Assembly: GCF_046630445.1 (NCBI RefSeq)
Contig: NC_092337.1
Location: 190,140,001-190,204,000 of the forward strand
Source of the DNA: Rutidosis leptorrhynchoides
Lineage: Eukaryota; Streptophyta; Magnoliopsida; Asterales; Asteraceae
Length of the DNA: 64,000 nucleotides
Direction of reading: 5' to 3'
Positions 43,796 through 57,839 of the stretch are shown piece by piece. Position numbers and translations under genes: made by a program. Each line of letters begins with the position of its first letter. The first letter of the stretch is position 1. The notes beneath the pieces were generated by a model. The model made no database searches. It had not been told where the DNA came from and saw nothing but the letters and a program-made list of their open reading frames with translations.

Positions 43796-46226
43796 ATGGA
43801 AGTAACGGAACCTCTAAGTATGGAAGATCGAATGAGAGCCACACGCACGGGCCAAGGTCACGCCATTATTAAGCCAGACATTAATGCGCCAGATTATGAA
43901 ATCAAAGGAAAAATCCTACACATGGTAACTAATCAATACCAATATAGTGGTACGCCGAAGGAAGATCCAAACGAACATCTTCGAACCTTTAATAGGATCT
44001 GTACTCTATTTAAAATCAGAGAAATTGAGGATGAACAGATCTATCTCATGTTGTTTCCCTGGACTTTAAAGGGAGAAGCCAAAGATTGGTTAGAATCGTT
44101 ACCTGAAGGGGCGATTGATACATGGGATGTTTTAGTTGAAAAATTTCTTAAACAATTCTTTCCGGCATCTAAAGCCGTGAGACTTCAAGGAGAAATTGTT
44201 ACATTCACGCAGAAGCCAAATGAAACTCTATATGAGGCGTGGACAAGATTTGGAAAGTTATTGAGAGGATGTCCTCAGCACGGTTTAGACACTTATCAAA
44301 TAGTACAAATATTCTACTAAGGATGCGACATTGCTACACGAAAAGACATCGACATAACAGCTGGTGGTTCCATTATGAAGAAAACTGCAACTGAAGCTCA
44401 CAAGATAATTGATAATACAGCCTCCCACTCTCATGAGTGGCACCAAGAAAAAGATATCTTTCGTTCATCTAAAGCGGCTAGAGCCGATTCTAGCCATGAC
44501 TTTGATTCCGTTTCCGCAAAAATAGATGCTTTCGAGAGACGAATGGAAAAGATGACTAAAGATATTCACGCAATACGAATCAGTTGTGAGCAATGCGGTG
44601 GACCACACTTAACGAAAGATTGTCACATTGAGCAAACGATGGAACAACGTGAGAATGTTTCCTACATGAACCAAAATCCGGAAAATAATTATCAAAATAA
44701 TTATCAACCGCCAAGGCCAAACTTCAATCGAAATCAAAACATTCTTTACAATCCAAATGGACCCAACAATAACTCGTACAACCAACAAGGTCCGAATAAC
44801 CAACCAACTCAAAACAACACTTTCAATCAACAAAGACCTAGCTTGTATAAACCACCACAACAAACCGAAGAGAAAAAGCCAAATCTGGAAGAAATGATGG
44901 CAAAGCTAATGGAATCTCAAACACAATTTATTACATCTCAAACCCAAACAAATGAGAGGTTTGATCAGTCATTAAGAACTCAACAAGCTTCCATTTTGAA
45001 TCTAGAAAAAACACGTAGGTACTCTTGCTAGCTTGATGAGTAAGAGGGAACAAGGAAAGCTACCGAGTGATACTGAAGTAAATCCTCGGAATGAGAATGT
45101 TAATATGGTTTCAACGAATTCTGAAAAACCAACATTAGATGATGGGAAGGTTTTAGATGTGAGTAACAATGAAGAAGTTACAACACCACCACCACCAACC
45201 GAGTATGTAAAGCCCGTGGTGGCACCATACAGACCACCCATCCCGTTTCCAAGAAAAGGAGTTGAGTATGAGAAAGTAATAGGTAATAAAATTTGTGATA
45301 CCTCTGGAAAGAAGAAGAAGAATAAGAAAGTACAAGAAACAAAAACCGTAAAAGTAAACCCGGTGAAGACAGTTCCACCAAAACCTCCACCCAGGTTGGG
45401 TGATCCGGGTGAATTTATTATTCCTTGTCTACTTAGTGATTGTGTCATGTATGATGCACTAGCAGATTTAGGTGCGAGTATAAGTGTTATGCCTCTTTCA
45501 TTATATAAGAGATTAGGAGTAGGTGAGTTAAGTCCAACATAGATGAGTGTTCGACTCTTTGATCAAACCATTAAGTACCCAGTTGGAATTGCTGACGACC
45601 TACCCGTTCAAGTGGGTAATTTAACCTTTTTAGTCGAATTTATTGTCATTGACATAGAAGAGGACCCAAACATTCCTCTAATTTTAGGTCGACCATTCTT
45701 AGCATCTACCGGGGCGTTATTCGATGTAAGAGAGGGTAGAATGACACTTAGTAATGATGAAAAATCGATCACCTTTGTAAGTCGAAAGTCTAAATCTCCA
45801 CCAACCAAAACCGTTGAACCAACAAAAATGATTGGTAAGAACCATGTTGTTTTACCAACTCCAACGGTAGTGCTTAACAATAATAAAATGCCTAAGTGTG
45901 GGGAAGATGAAGTAACGCCTAATGATGACCTGATAACAAAGAACCCCGTTGTTGGTACGAAATTAAATGATCCCATTATTAACAGTTCAATGAAGAAACT
46001 TATTAAACGGATTCGCGATGCTAGAACTAAGGGGAACTTTAAGTTATGTAACCGGTTAGTATCCAATCTTTCGCCTAAACAAAAGGCGAAACTAATTGAA
46101 TTTGTGGATATTACACATGAATCCGACCAATGGCTTAAAGCAAAAGTCACAAATATGCAAGTTAATTATGGTCCAAGAGAAATTGACAATGAAGTTAATC
46201 ACAATTTTGACACCACAGATACCTAA
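43796..46226 (+). pseudogene. gag-protease polyprotein of element W
   Basis: The first block (43796-44320) holds the gag domain (EHLRTFNRIC, LMLFPWTLKGEAKDWLESLP). A TAA at 44318-44320 interrupts QIFY-GCDI. The frame continues at 44375-45031 with a CCHC-like knuckle (CEQCGGPHLTKDC) and an Asn/Gln-rich tail. One extra A in the run near 45006-45012 shifts the frame. The next block (45033-45542) carries the protease motif LADLGASISVMP and a TAG at 45540-45542. The last (45543-46226) has LGRPFLASTGALFD and ends naturally at 46226. There is no RT, so the element is non-autonomous by design rather than by truncation, like element E. Confidence 0.88.
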
Positions 46227-48608
46227 GTGTGGGGAGATTCAAATGTTCTAAGAAATAATGCTTTTTAGGGTTAGTTGTTCTGTTCTCGTGTAGTTCCGAG
46301 AATGGAATTCGATTGGTCTTTTCCACTAGCAGACACTAAAGAACTAGTTTTCTCCCTCCATTCTGAATTTTTGTTTTATAGGTTTTGTATGAAATTAATA
46401 TGCTTTTTAAATTTAAGTTTTGTGTGAATTTAAAACAAAATTTACTTTATTTCTTTAAGTTTAAAAAATGATTTCTAAAATTCATCGTAAGTTAAAGACT
46501 AGATCATAGAATTGAAATTGCTTTACCCGAGGGCGGGGCGAAAAATTTTGTTATCATTATTTTTAATATTATTGATCTAAAGTATACCAAAAAAATTAAA
46601 AAAACCAAAAACCTTTGCTTTTAAAACAATCGCTTTAAAAACGAAAAATTTTAAATTTTGTCGAGGGACGGACTAGGTAAACATACCGAAACTACCTAAA
46701 GTAAAAGGAAACAAAATTTTTAAAAAATTATTTATTTAAATTGTTTTAATAAATAAAGGTTTTATATAAAAATATATATATTTATATATATTATATATAT
46801 ATGTTTGTAGTTTATCTTATATACAAAACAGGGTAAAACAGCGCACTTTCAAAGACTGACATTAAGTTAAGCAAAAACTACTAATTTTGACGACAAGACG
46901 CAAAATATGAAATGTGATATAAAATAATATATTGCAAACTCGGTATTTTTAATCACTTTTCTACACTAATCACCCTCATGAATTTATAATTATAGTCTGA
47001 TTTCATGCAAATGAGGGCATTGCATGATCTCAAGTGTGGGGAAGGGTTATAAATTCTCTCGGGTTTACACTTAGTTAAATTGCTAAATTTTGTGAAAATT
47101 TGAAAAATTTTCAATTAAATGAATTCAAAATCATGTTTATACATATTTATGAACGATAAAACTAGGTGTTAATGCTGAAATTATTATTACCTCGGAGAGA
47201 ATATAAATCGAGAAACAACCCAAAACGTTAGAATTCATTTAAAATGGAATAGAGGAGAATAAAAAGGCAAAGAAAAAAATAAATAAAAGCAAAGTGTGGG
47301 GAGAATATATCAAGTTATTCAATTAAAAATTGTATATCACATGTTTCTGTAAAGTTATTGCAGGTGCTTTTGTTTTGGACTAAATTAACTATTTTACCAG
47401 GTAAATTGTAATATAAATGGAAGAAAAGATGGATCTACATGATGAATCAATACCATCATTAAAATGAAGTAAAGTCTTCAGAAAAAGACACGCGCTTCTT
47501 GATTTAGGTCAGGAAGTTGTCGTCCAGACCAGCTGTAGGTTGACGAAAAATCTAGAAAAGTCATCTCTAAAATCAGCAGGAAATCCATAGACCTCAGCAT
47601 CAAACAGGGTCGCCAAGTGGTCAGATTTATCCTAACTATGAGAAGGATTTATCTCGTAAAATAGGGAGGGCGCCGTGCAAATTAGCTTGATAAGACTAAT
47701 GAATCAGACCCCCAAAAAGGATAATCTCCTTAAAGATTAAAAATCAGCTTTTAAGCCTGATATTACTCAATCCTTGAGATTGACTTTAAAGATTGAGAAT
47801 TACAAACTCATGGAATTCAATGATATCTAAACTCGAGCTTGAACGAGAAAATATTTTGATCAAAATTAAAACCGATTTGTTTTTTGAAAACCCATTTTCA
47901 ATGCGTTCAGTACCATTGAACTAAAATCCTAGGAATTCACCTGGAATTCATTAGGTCACCTGAAACAAATCGGGTGTCAACCATAAAACGATGGTTGCAT
48001 AGCATGGTCGAAGACAGGACGTTGTGCCAGACCGAAAAATTATAGGGTGATCTTTACTATTTCTCCTACAAAGGATAGTAATTGCATCCGACACATTGTG
48101 GACCATGAACATCTGCATGTCATTAGACATTGCCTTAACAGTTGCTTGTTCAACGCTTTCCTTTACAACCGGACGGTAGTTTACCGAAAGGTAATATACG
48201 GAGCAAGTACACTGGACGTGTTGCTTTCCTAATACGAGGTTAGCAAGTGGGTGACACAAAACCGCAAGTTTTGAGCTAAAATTTTAAATATGAAACCCAC
48301 GCAACCCACAAAAATATTTTGCAAACACCGGTGAAGGGTTATTCCAGAAAACTTATCTAGGGTAAAACTTATCTATGGTAAAAGCTAGATTGAATTTTTA
48401 AAAGATCAAATGTTTTCATAAAGATCCAATTTCCTTAAAGGATCTAAATTTTCATAGTCATGTGGGACTGTAAACCACAATGTTACTATCATTGTTTATA
48501 CCGCCGTATCAAAATCACTGATATATAAAGTGTGAGAATAAAAAAGGTGATTCAAGTGAAGTGTGATTTAATTTCAAGTTATGTATTGCTTGAGGACAAG
48601 CAACGCTC
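46227..48608 (+). other. 3' non-coding region of element W
   Basis: 2.4 kb without a supported gene. AAGTGTGGGGA tracts, like the polypurine tract, recur at about 46226, 47033 and 47291 (and at 45894 within the ORF). A 102-codon antisense frame at 47951-48259 shows no recognisable motif. Confidence 0.6.
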
Positions 48609-48623
48609 AAGTGTGGGGATATT
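48609..48623 (+). other. Polypurine tract of element W
   Basis: AAGTGTGGGGATATT directly precedes the 3' LTR. Confidence 0.88.
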
Positions 48624-50316
48624 TGATAGTGCTCCAAATGAACATATATTTAGGCACAATATCCTTCCAATATGTAAAGCTTTTAGTTGTAATTGTTCTA
48701 TTTTTATGTAATATTCGTTTAAATAAATAAGTGCGAAGACAAAAGAAGAAAACGACAATTTGAAGACGCAAATGACCAAAAAGCTCAAAAGTACAAAGTA
48801 CAATCCAAGTGGTTCAATTTATTGATAAGAAACGTCTAAAAGTTACAAGAGTACGAGCCGCAAAACGTAAAGTACAAGATATTAAATAGTAGGCAAGGAC
48901 GTTTGAAAATCCGGAACCGGGACCAGAATCAACTCTCAACGCGCGACGCAACGGAGCTAAAATTACAAGTCAACTATGCACAAGAATATAATATATATTT
49001 AAATAATTATATAAATTATTTATATATTATATATTATATTAAATAACGTTGACAAACTAGCAAACAAAAAATATGTGAGTTGGATCTGACGGCCATGCGA
49101 TCGCATGGGAAATAGGCATAAAACCCATGCGAGTACATGAGCCCATGCGAGTGCATGAGATTTGCACTAAAATCTCATGCGATCGCATGAGTTACTGTAG
49201 CAGGCCACATCCTATAAATTCGCCAGTTTTCTGTGAGTTTTAGGTCATTTTTTTCTTTTCCTCATTCAATGTAATATATATTTATATTATAATTTAATTT
49301 AAGTTAATTTTAATAATAAAGTTATGGTTTAGTTGGGTTATTGTAAGAAATGTTTTACGGGTTTTTAAGTCGAAATTCTGTTCGTGCAAAGCTACGCGAT
49401 TAATCACCACTGTAAGCTATGTTCTTCCTTTTTAAATTAATGTCTCGTAACTAAGTTATTATTATGCTTATTTGAGCCAAAGTAATCATGATGTTAGACT
49501 AAAAATTAAGATTGGGTTATTAGATTTTGTACCATAATTAAGGTTTGGACAAAAGACCGACACTTATGGACATTGGACTATTGACTATTAATAGATAGGG
49601 GGTATTATCTAATTGAGCGATAACTTATTGGAACCTGTCGAACCTATCTTCAAATTAGTTAATCTAATAATTATTAAAATGATTATGTATGTTCTATTTA
49701 GTGACGTTTATACGACATCTTTTACGATCATTTAATTAATTATTCGGGTTGGGTAATTGATTATTCATTCTGATCAAGTGGGTAAATTAATATTCATATC
49801 TCATTAAAACAGGGGTGGATTACATACAAGGATAATTGGTGTAATTGTTAACAAAGTATTAAAACTTTGGATTACCCGCAGTCGATAACCTGGTGTAATT
49901 ATTAACAAAGTATTAAAACCTTGTTACAGTTCGAATCCCTAATTAGTTAGAATATTTGACTTCCGGAATAAGGTTAATTTGACGAGCATTTTATAATTAT
50001 GACCGATGGACTATTATGGACAAAAACCAGATAGGTATCAAATAAACCAGGACAAAGGACAATTAACTCGGGTAACAATTAATTAAAATCAAAACGTCAA
50101 ACATCATGATTACGGAAGTTTAAATAAGCATAATACTTTTATTTCATATTTAATCATACCTTTATTTACTGTCATTTTAATTACTGCAATTTACTTTATC
50201 GCAATTTAAATTCTATCATTTATATTATCGTCATTTATCTTTACGCTTTATTTAAAATCGACAAACCGGTCATTAAATGGTAAAAACCCCCTTTTATAAT
50301 AATAATACTACTTATA

Positions 50317-50398
<82 letters not shown>

Positions 50399-50638
50399 TT
50401 TTACAAATATAGTTTTAAAAATATAGCGTTAAACTTGGCGAGTTCCATGTGGAACGAACCGGACTTACTAAAAACTACACTACTCTACGATTAGGTACAC
50501 TGCCTATAAGTGTTGTAGCAAGGTTTACGTATATCCATTCAATAAATAAATAAATAACTTGTGTAAAATTGTATCGTATTTGTATTGTATTTTGTAGTAA
50601 AAATATAGTATATTTCGTATACACCTCGCATAACATCA
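48624..50638 (+). repeat. 3' LTR of element W
   Basis: 2,015 bp, matching the 5' LTR, with a TA expansion at 50319-50393 and a small duplication near 50581. Confidence 0.95.
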
Positions 50639-50700
50639 CATAATATGAACTCATTTATAAAAGTTTTTTCTTCATATTAGCATTTTATAAGTTTTAATTC

Positions 50701-50720
50701 GGGTAGTACCTAGCCGTTAA
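50701..50720 (-). other. Polypurine-tract-like motif upstream of gag in element T
   Basis: The minus strand reads TTAACGGCTAGGTACTACCC, one base different from the plus-strand motif at 62871-62890. Both match the true polypurine tract TTAACGGGTAGGTAC over 14-15 bases and lie a short way upstream of gag. Confidence 0.7.
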
Positions 50721-50907
50721 GTTCATACTTGGTAGCTAACATACAATTCAACTACTACAATTCTATATGAAAAACTGATTATAATAATATTTCACGTTCA
50801 AACTTTTATACAATATTTTACAAACTTACAATACCGCTATTTTACATATAGCATGAAAAATAGCACACAATAACTTTGATACAAGGTAGCTGTGAAGATA
50901 ATTCTAG

Positions 50908-51600
50908 CTAGTACGCAAGTCGTTCAGCAAAGGCAATAAAGACACGTAATTCATAAGTCCATAAACAATTCATGCATTCTGGTTTTACTATGACTACTTT
51001 CCATCCTTGGTCTTGTGAAAAATAACCGTTATGACCATTAGCTAGGCAGTATGTTGTAATGTCATCAAAAGGACGAGGATTTCGTAATGCCCAACAGCCC
51101 CGTAGCAATCTAAAAACCTTGTTTCTCACTCCAACTACCGAATCCGTCACTTGTGGGAAGGTTTTATTTAAAAGTTGCAACCCGATGTTCTTTTTCTCAA
51201 TTTGGTGAGAGGCAAACATCACTAACCCGTAAACATAACATGCTTCTTTATGTTGCATGTTTGAAGCTCTTTCTAAAGCACAGAGTCCTATGTTGGGATA
51301 TGTGGAGTCAAAATAGGCTCTCAACCCGTAGCGTAAAATTGAATTTAGGTTCCCCGCATTTAATGCTTTAAAGTAAACACGACGTAACTTAAAGTCTCCC
51401 CAATGTGATATACCCCATCTTTCAAAGGAAAGCCTTTTATAAACTAAGGCATTTCTCGAACGTCTTTCAAATGTTCGACAAACTAATTTCACCATAAATA
51501 ATTGTGCTGACGAATTCTGACCGACTTTAGACAAGATTTCATCAATCATGTCCCCAGGTAGGTCTTCTAAAATATTCGGTTGTATATCCTTAACGTCCAT
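50908..51600 (-). CDS. F-box-like protein encoded in the leader of element T
   Basis: Intact ORF of 230 residues with an ATG at 51598-51600. Residues 11-44 match an F-box (LPGDMIDEILSKVG, KLVCRTF), the module that binds SKP1 in SCF ubiquitin ligases. Residues about 80-150 look like a Sel1/TPR-type helical repeat (RYGLRAYF, GLCALERASNMQHKEACYVYG). Two cysteines (C209, C212) lie near the end. The layout resembles the plant F-box family typified by Arabidopsis At2g35280, from memory. It sits between primer site and gag on the same strand, while gag-pol of the same copy carries four stops. A possible 3' splice site (TTTTACAG) lies at 51618-51625 just upstream. It may be a captured host gene; its function in the element is unknown. 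Confidence 0.75.
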   Translation of the reverse strand: MDVKDIQPNILEDLPGDMIDEILSKVGQNSSAQLFMVKLVCRTFERRSRNALVYKRLSFERWGISHWGDFKLRRVYFKALNAGNLNSILRYGLRAYFDSTYPNIGLCALERASNMQHKEACYVYGLVMFASHQIEKKNIGLQLLNKTFPQVTDSVVGVRNKVFRLLRGCWALRNPRPFDDITTYCLANGHNGYFSQDQGWKVVIVKPECMNCLWTYELRVFIAFAERLAY

Positions 51601-51742
51601 TGTGTGTTTTTTTTATACTGTAAAATAGACGAGGATTAGATTCGTAAAAGATAATTAACAAACAATACAAGCAATTTTTACATATAACATGAAAATACAA
51701 GCACACTACAATACATATATTATACAACATGATTACAACTCT

Positions 51743-52354
51743 TTATTCCGACTCACTCGTTTCTTCCTCTTCGGACTTGGTTCGTTTCGCTAATTTCCTA
51801 GGGATATATTTTGCTCCCCGAATACGAGCCGTTCTTTTCTTAAATGGTCTAGAAAAACCTGATGGCTTAGATGTTCCCGGGTTATAGTGAAAGTTTAAGA
51901 AATACGGGTGTTTACGGTACACCCCATCAGGATACTTCATGTTAACATAAAGTTCATCGGTTTTGGGCTCGGGTTTTTCTATTTTGATGCCTTTTCCCTT
52001 ATTGTTTTCTTTTGCTTTTTCAAATTGGGTCGAAGTAATTTCTATAACATCGTCGGAATCCTCATCGGAATCTGATTCATCAAAAAACTGGTAATTTTCC
52101 CAATATTTTGCTTCCTTGGCGGAAACACCATTGACCATTATTAACTTTGGTCCATTGGTTGAGGATTTTCTTTTATTTATTTATTTTTCTGTGGTTCCTA
52201 ATATTTCCCCCTCCGGAATCTCTTCTTCCGGTTCCTCTTCTTCCGGTTCCTCCTCTTCAGGTTTCTCTTAGGGAATTTGTGAATCTTCCCAATATATATT
52301 CGACTCTTCATTATTCTTAGGTGAGTCGATGGGATTTGTACTAGAGGTATACAT
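51743..52354 (-). pseudogene. Acidic leader ORF of element T
   Basis: A frame from the ATG at 52352-52354 runs 203 codons to 51743, with stops at 52268-52270 and 52181-52183. The downstream 131 residues (from 52138) are open. The N-terminal half is Glu/Pro-rich with tandem EEEEP repeats and carries EDSQIP. The middle is Asp/Glu/Ser-rich. The C-terminus is basic (KKRTARIRGAKYIPRKLAKR) and could localise to the nucleus. It is the counterpart of the intact ORF at 62240-62674, which also has EDSQIP, the acidic repeats and a basic tail containing RQTARI, in the same place between primer site and gag. No known domain recognised. Confidence 0.7.
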
Positions 52355-52550
52355 CTATCACACAATATCAAACACGTTAAGAGATTAATATATCACATAA
52401 TATTTACATGTTAACAATGTATAGTTTCCAACAAAAAAATGTTAAGCAATCGTTTTTCAAGTAAATACGGTCGAAGTCTAGACTCACTAATGCATCCTAA
52501 CGAACTCGATAAGACACACTAATGCAAATTTCTGGTTCTCTAAGACCAAC

Positions 52551-52563
52551 GCTCGGATACCAA
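52551..52563 (-). other. Primer binding site of element T
   Basis: The minus strand reads TTGGTATCCGAGC one base beyond the 5' LTR. It has the same one-base departure from TGGTATCAGAGC as the Copia-like element at 10334. Confidence 0.85.
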
Positions 52564-52564
52564 C

Positions 52565-54476
52565 TGAAATTTCCCGTTCATATAGATTATAAACGTTCCA
52601 TATTAATTGATTTTGTTGCGAGGTTTGGACCTCCATATGAGACGTTTTTCAAAGACTGCATTCGATTTTAAAACAAACTAAAACCTTTATTTTATCGATA
52701 AAGGTTTAAAACTATTACGACGATTATCAAATAATGATAATCTAAAATATAGCGTTTTCACACGACTATTACATAATGGTTTACAATAATATTACACATC
52801 AACTTAAGTCTTCGAATGCAGTTTTTAAATAATATTATACAAGCATGTTGACTCCAAATCTTGTCCATACATTAGCATGCAATAGCGGAAACTCTTAATA
52901 ATCACCTGAGAATAAACATGCTTAAAACGTCAACAAAAATGTTGGTGAGTTATAGGTTTAACCTATATATTTATCAAATTGTAACAATAGACCACAAGAT
53001 TTCATTTTTTTTCCATAAATATACATCTCATATCAGGCATTTCGTAAACTGCATAGAGATAAAATTCATTCATATGTTGAACACCTGGTTACCGACCTTA
53101 ACAAGATGTAGAATATCCCCATCATTCCGGGACTCTCATCAGATATGATAAATCGAAATACTAAAGCATTCGTAACTCGGATGAGGCTTGTTGGGCCAAA
53201 TAGATCTATCTTTAGGATTCTCATCAATTAGGGGCCATTTCCCTAATTCTTAGGCTACCAAGCTAAAAAGGGGCATATTCGGTTCGATAATCCAACATAG
53301 AAAGTATTTTCAATTTTTTGTGTCTATTTTGTAAAACATTTATAAAACTGCATGTATTCTCATCCCAAAATAATAGATTTTTAAAAGTGAGATTATAACT
53401 CACTTTCACAGATTTTTACTTTGCCGAAAATAAGACTTGGCCACTGGTCGATTCACGAACCTATAAAAAATATATACATATATATCAAAGTATGATCGAA
53501 ATATATTCACAACATTTTTATTACGTTTTAATGATTTAAGTTTGTTAAGTTAGCAGTCCATCGTTAGTAATCTACAACTAATTGTCCATAGCTAATAGTA
53601 CAGAAATAAATCAATATATATTATCTCGAATCAATCCACAACCCAGTGTATACAAGTCTCAGGCTAAATCACAACTCAAAGTATATATATTTTAGAATTA
53701 ACCTCAACCCTGTATTGCGAACTCTAGCATTACAGCATATAGAGTGTCTATGGTTCCAAATAATATATATAGATGACGTCGATATGATATGTCAAAACAT
53801 TGTATACGTGTCTATGGTCTATCAAGATTACATAATATGTTAGAGTACATGTATAATACAATATAAGTTAGTTAAGTTATGGTTAGAATAGATTTGTTAC
53901 AAATTTCACGTAGCTACAACAAGTAAAAATATCCAATTTTGTTTTACCCATAACTTCTTCGTTTTAAATCCGTTTTGAGTGATTCAAGTTGCTATGGCTT
54001 TATAATGAACTGAAATTTATGAAACTAAACAAAAAAAGTATAACTTTATAGTCAGAAATACAGGTTACAAGTCATTTTTGTAAGAGGTAGTCATTTCAGT
54101 CGAAAGAACGACGTCTTGAAGACCATTTTGAAAAACATACTTCAACTTTGAGTTTAACCATGATTTTTGGATATAGTTTTATGTTTATAAGAAAAATCAT
54201 TTTCCCAGAAGGACAAATTTTAAATCGAAGTTTATCATAGTTTTTAATTATCTAACCCAAAACAGCTCCCGGTTTCACTACGACGGCGTATGTCCAGTTT
54301 TACGATGTTTTTCATGTTTCCAGGTTTTAAATCATTAAGTTAGCATATCATAAATATATAGAACATGTGTTTAGTTGATTTCAAAAGTTAAGTTAGAAGT
54401 ATTAACTTTGTTTGCGAACAAGTTTAGAATTAACTAAACTATGTTCTAGTGATTACATGTTCAAATCTTCGAATAA

Positions 54477-54558
<82 letters not shown>

Positions 54559-55877
54559 TCGAATGATGTTATGAACATCATTACTAGCTCAAATATAGTA
54601 GGTAAACCTACTGAAAATGACAAAAATAATCTTGAGCTTGAATGGATCTTTGATGGCTTGGAAGTTCTTGAAGCAGAATCATGACACGAAAACAATTTCA
54701 AGTAAGATTATTACTCGAATTAAGATAGTTTATAGTTATAGAAATCGAATCAAAGTTTGAATATGAGTATTACCTTGATTTAGAAAGATAACCTACTGTA
54801 AATAACAAAGATTTCTTGAGATTGGATGATCACTTGAAATGGATTTGCAAGATTGGAAGTAAGTTAGTAAACTTGAAAGTGTTCTTGATGTGTTCTTGAG
54901 TTGTTGTTTTGTATGGTAATCTAGGTTAGGATTTATGAGCTAGATTGAACTAGATTATGAAGGAAATGATGAAGAACACTTAGAACAATATGAGAGAACT
55001 TGAGAGAGAGTAGTTTGATGCATGTAAGTTGCAAAATGAAAGTGTTATTGGTGATGGTTGAAACGTGAATGGAGGCTTGACATATAGCCTCCATTAGTTT
55101 GTAATTTTGTAAGATATTTCATGCTAGTTGCTAAATGGTTGGTTCCAAATGTTTGTTAACTATATAGGGCTTCTAAGAACTAAATTATTATGTATATATA
55201 CCAATAGTATATACGTCTAGGAGTTGGGTATTGTACGAGTATGAATACGGTTGCATACGAGTAGAATTGTTGATGAAAATGAATGAGAATGAAATTGTAA
55301 GCATTTTTGTTAAGTAGAAGTACTTTGATATGTGTCTTGAAGTCTTTCAAAAGTGTACAAATACTTCTTAATATACTACATGTATATACATTTTAACTGA
55401 GTCATTAAGTCATCGTTAGTCGTTACATGTAAGTGTTGTTTTGAAACCTTTAAGTTAACGATCTCATTTAATGTTGTTAACCCATTGTTATTATATCTAA
55501 TGAGATGTTAAATTATTACATTATCATGATATTATGATGTATGAATATATCTTAATATGATATATATACATTAAAATGTCGTTACAACGATAATCGTTAC
55601 ATATATGCCTCGTTTCGAAATTCTTAAGTTAGTAGTCTTGTTTTACATATGTATTTCATTGTTAACATACATAATGATATGTATAATTATCATTTTATTA
55701 TGTTAAATATAGTGTAACAATACCTTAATATGATACATATGTATTTAGTAAGACGTTGTTATAACGATAATCGTTATATATATCGTTTCGAGTTTCTTAA
55801 CTTAGTAATCTCATTTTTATGTATTTAACTCATTGTTAATATACCTAGTGAGATACTTACTTATCATAATATCATGT

Positions 55878-55932
<55 letters not shown>

Positions 55933-56120
55933 TATAGTTTTTGCAAGTTTTAACGTTCGTGAATCGCCGGTCAACTCGGGTGGTCAATTGTCTACATGAA
56001 ACTCATTTCAAATAATCAAGTCTTAATAAGTTTGATTGCTTAACATGTTGGAAACATTTAATCATGCAAAAATAGTTTTTATTTAATATATATAATCATG
56101 GAAAAGTTCGGGTCACTACA
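52565..56120 (-). repeat. 5' LTR of element T
   Basis: Partner of 32101-35656. TA microsatellites lie at 54478-54555 and 55882-55930. Confidence 0.93.
54478..54555. repeat. (TA)n microsatellite
   Basis: TA dinucleotides with one interruption; the 3' LTR has only a short TA stretch at the equivalent place (about 34020). Confidence 0.97.

Positions 56121-57819
<1,699 letters not shown>

Positions 57820-57839
<20 letters not shown>

Larger units (their letters stand above)
40323..50638 (+). mobile_element. Element W: gag-protease-only Ty3/gypsy element inserted in T
   Basis: LTRs lie at 40323-42258 and 48624-50638 (TGATAGTGC to AACATCA), with target duplication CATAA at 40318-40322 and 50639-50643. 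The primer site is TGGCGCCGCTGCCGGGGA, tRNA-Asp type as in Athila/Tat, and the polypurine tract (AAGTGTGGGGATATTT) lies before the right LTR. The 6.4-kb interior encodes gag and protease only. By eye the LTRs differ at about 2% of the first 330 bases; the right one is longer because of a TA expansion. Confidence 0.95.

Noticed and set aside
47951..48259. 102-codon minus-strand frame in the 3' region of element W
   Set aside because: Antisense, no recognisable motif, within non-coding sequence before the polypurine tract.
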